Shown: positions 11,905 through 13,219 of the stretch, piece by piece
Layout: the number at the start of each line of letters is the position of its first letter
Position numbering within the stretch: position 1 is the first letter of the stretch
Source of the DNA: Trebonia sp.
Lineage (GTDB): Bacteria; Actinomycetota; Actinomycetes; Streptosporangiales; Streptosporangiaceae
Length of the DNA stretch: 13,219 bases
NCBI GenBank assembly: GCA_030043595.1
Contig: JASHXJ010000616.1
Coordinates: forward strand, 1-13,219
Reading direction: 5' to 3'
Notes under the pieces: generated by a model
Seen by the model: only the letters and a program-made list of their open reading frames with translations
The model's database searches: none
What the model was told of the DNA's origin: nothing
Position numbers and translations under genes: made by a program

Positions 11905-13219
11905 ATGGCAGAGCCGTACGGGAACTATCGCGACACCGACGGACAGCCGGGCGGGGACTACGGCGGCGAGCACCTCGTGGTGCGCAGCACGGTGGTCCCC
12001 GATCCGGGCGATCTGCTCAGCCGGCTCCCCGAGCCCGCGGCCCTCGCCTGGATACGGCACGGCGCGGGCCTGGCCGGCTGGGGAGAGGCGGCCCGGGTCA
12101 CGCTGCCCGCCGGGGAGGACAGGTTCACCGCCGGCGAGAAATGGCTGCGCGAGGTCTTCGAGGGCGCGGATGTCCGCGACGAGGCCGGCCGCCCAGGCTC
12201 CGGGCTCGTCGCGTTCGGCAGCTTCACGTTCGACGACTGCGCGGAAGGTTCCGTGCTCATCGTGCCGCGCGCCGTCCTGGGCAGGGACGACAGCGGGACC
12301 GCGTGGCTGACGACTGTTCTTTCCCCGGGGGACGACCCCCCGGTGACCCCCCGCATGAGGGGACTGTCCGTCCCCCCATTCCCCCCTGACTCAGAAGAGA
12401 TCCGCTGGCATGACGGGTCGCTGTCGGCGCCGGAGTGGGAGCACATCGTCGCCACGGCCGTGGGCCGGATCACCCGCGGCGACCTGCGCAAGGTGGTGCT
12501 CGCCCGGGACCTGTACGCGTTTGCCGGCGCGCCGATCGACGCGCGGGTGCTGCTGCGCCGGCTGGCCGCCCGGTACCCGGACTGCTTCACGTTCGCGTGC
12601 GCCGGCCTGGTCGGCGCCACGCCCGAGCTGCTGATCCGCAGGGACGGCAGCGAGGTGAGCTCGCTGGTCCTCGCGGGCACGATGCCGCGCGGCGCGACCG
12701 CCGAAGCGGACGCGAAGCTCGCGGCGGAGCTGGTCGGGTCGGTGAAGGAGAACGAGGAGCACCTGTACGCGGCCGCGTCGCTGCGGGAGGCGCTCGCCCC
12801 GCTGTGCCGGACCCTGGACGTCTCGCCCTCGCCCGAGCTGGTCAAGTACGCCAACGTCCAGCATCTCGCCACCCGCGTGCACGGCACGCTCGCCGAGAAC
12901 CGCTCCGCGCTCGCCCTCGCCGGGGCGCTGCACCCCACCGCCGCGGTGGGCGGGACCCCGACAGATGCCGCGGTGGAGCTGATCAGGGAACTCGAGAGCA
13001 TGGACAGGGAACGGTACGCCGGACCTGTCGGCTGGATGGACGCGAGCGGGAACGGCGAGTGGGGCATCGCGCTGCGCTGCGCGCAGCTCGCCGGAAACCG
13101 GGCACGGCTCTTCGCCGGGTGCGGCATCGTAGCGGGCTCCGACCCGGCCGCCGAACTGGCGGAGACGCAGGTAAAGTTCCGGCCAATGCAGACCGCTCTG
13201 GAACAGGCCGAGTTACCGG
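11905..13219 (+). CDS. Isochorismate synthase (MenF/EntC-type), last residues cut by right edge
   Basis: Converts chorismate to isochorismate, the first step toward menaquinone or salicylate/catecholate siderophores, in the cytoplasm. I translated from ATG 11905; 438 residues are visible and the frame is open at the edge, close to the usual family end. The C-terminal chorismate-binding domain (about 170-430) shows KVVLARD with the likely general base Lys196, GATPELL (238-243), LAGTMPRG, KENEEH (281-286), LHPTAAVGGTP (342-352) and ERYAGPVGW. The magnesium-binding segment GCGIVAGSDPAAELAETQVKF at 406-426 carries Glu417 and Glu420 or its neighbours. The N-terminal region (about 20-140) is the usual divergent half. 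Between them residues 141-165 are a Pro-rich linker encoded by a striking C-run tract. The window holds no other menaquinone or siderophore gene, so the pathway is undecided. Confidence 0.93.
   Translation, partial: MAEPYGNYRDTDGQPGGDYGGEHLVVRSTVVPDPGDLLSRLPEPAALAWIRHGAGLAGWGEAARVTLPAGEDRFTAGEKWLREVFEGADVRDEAGRPGSGLVAFGSFTFDDCAEGSVLIVPRAVLGRDDSGTAWLTTVLSPGDDPPVTPRMRGLSVPPFPPDSEEIRWHDGSLSAPEWEHIVATAVGRITRGDLRKVVLARDLYAFAGAPIDARVLLRRLAARYPDCFTFACAGLVGATPELLIRRDGSEVSSLVLAGTMPRGATAEADAKLAAELVGSVKENEEHLYAAASLREALAPLCRTLDVSPSPELVKYANVQHLATRVHGTLAENRSALALAGALHPTAAVGGTPTDAAVELIRELESMDRERYAGPVGWMDASGNGEWGIALRCAQLAGNRARLFAGCGIVAGSDPAAELAETQVKFRPMQTALEQAELP
12327..12386. repeat. C-run tract with two tight hairpins inside the isochorismate synthase gene
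   Basis: Four runs of six C lie at 12336-12341, 12347-12352, 12372-12377 and 12381-12386. Two perfect hairpins overlap them: GGGGG-ACGA-CCCCC (12327-12340) and GGGGAC-N5-GTCCCC (12359-12375). The tract encodes the variable Pro-rich linker before the catalytic domain. The opposite strand carries four G6 runs with gaps of 3, 19 and 5 bases. Confidence 0.6.

Noticed and set aside
11958..13127. Long open frame on the minus strand (389 codons) opposite the isochorismate synthase
   Set aside because: Composition is Ser/Arg/Ala-rich without any family motif, and the plus strand carries all the catalytic motifs. It is a shadow frame caused by high GC.

Overview
The window looks like the chromosome of a high-GC actinomycete. 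Coding sequence is very GC-rich at third codon positions, GTG and TTG starts occur, and the families present are typical of Actinomycetota: a DUF3040 protein, an Rv2578c-type radical SAM protein, an FmdB-type zinc ribbon, a DUF1003 membrane protein and a PucR/CdaR-type regulator. Several genes have a TAnnnT -10 box 7-9 bases upstream of the start codon and no Shine-Dalgarno, the pattern of leaderless transcripts common in this phylum. I cannot name the genus. There is no transposase, integrase, phage gene, tRNA, rRNA or CRISPR array; this reads as ordinary chromosome with dense regulatory sites.

Layout. 1-2289 (minus): a PucR-family regulator followed 32 bp later by a homocysteine S-methyltransferase that runs off the left edge. 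2290-4941 (plus): a short zinc-knuckle/coiled-coil reading frame open into an aldehyde dehydrogenase, then a DUF1003 membrane protein. 5049-6830 (plus): a 14-TM MFS drug exporter behind a perfect 20-bp palindrome. 6841 onward (plus): an FmdB-like zinc ribbon gene with no stop at the expected place, running antisense into a second, convergent 14-TM MFS exporter (8556-7081), which has its own 24-bp operator. 8769-9287 (plus): an unrecognised beta-rich protein. 9787-9314 (minus): a DUF3040 single-pass membrane protein, divergent from the Rv2578c-like radical SAM gene (10017-11096). Then a 349-bp intergenic region, an ArsR-family regulator (11446-11799) with a putative 7-codon upstream ORF, and an isochorismate synthase (11905 to the right edge).

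How the parts relate. Two independent efflux pumps each carry a strong candidate operator, but no TetR or MarR gene lies in the window, so their repressors are probably elsewhere. The pucR promoter has a perfect palindrome over its -35 region, suggesting autoregulation of the pucR-methyltransferase unit. The radical SAM promoter holds a degenerate LexA/SOS-like box between its -35 and -10, which fits a DNA-damage role. Two copies of GTTCC-N11-GGAAC flank the likely DUF3040 promoter. The isochorismate synthase would feed menaquinone or a catecholate siderophore; the window does not say which. I see no clearly new multi-gene system. The most unusual items are the paired GTTCC-N11-GGAAC sites, the aldehyde dehydrogenase N-terminal extension, the arsR upstream ORF, and the C-run hairpin tract inside the isochorismate synthase gene.
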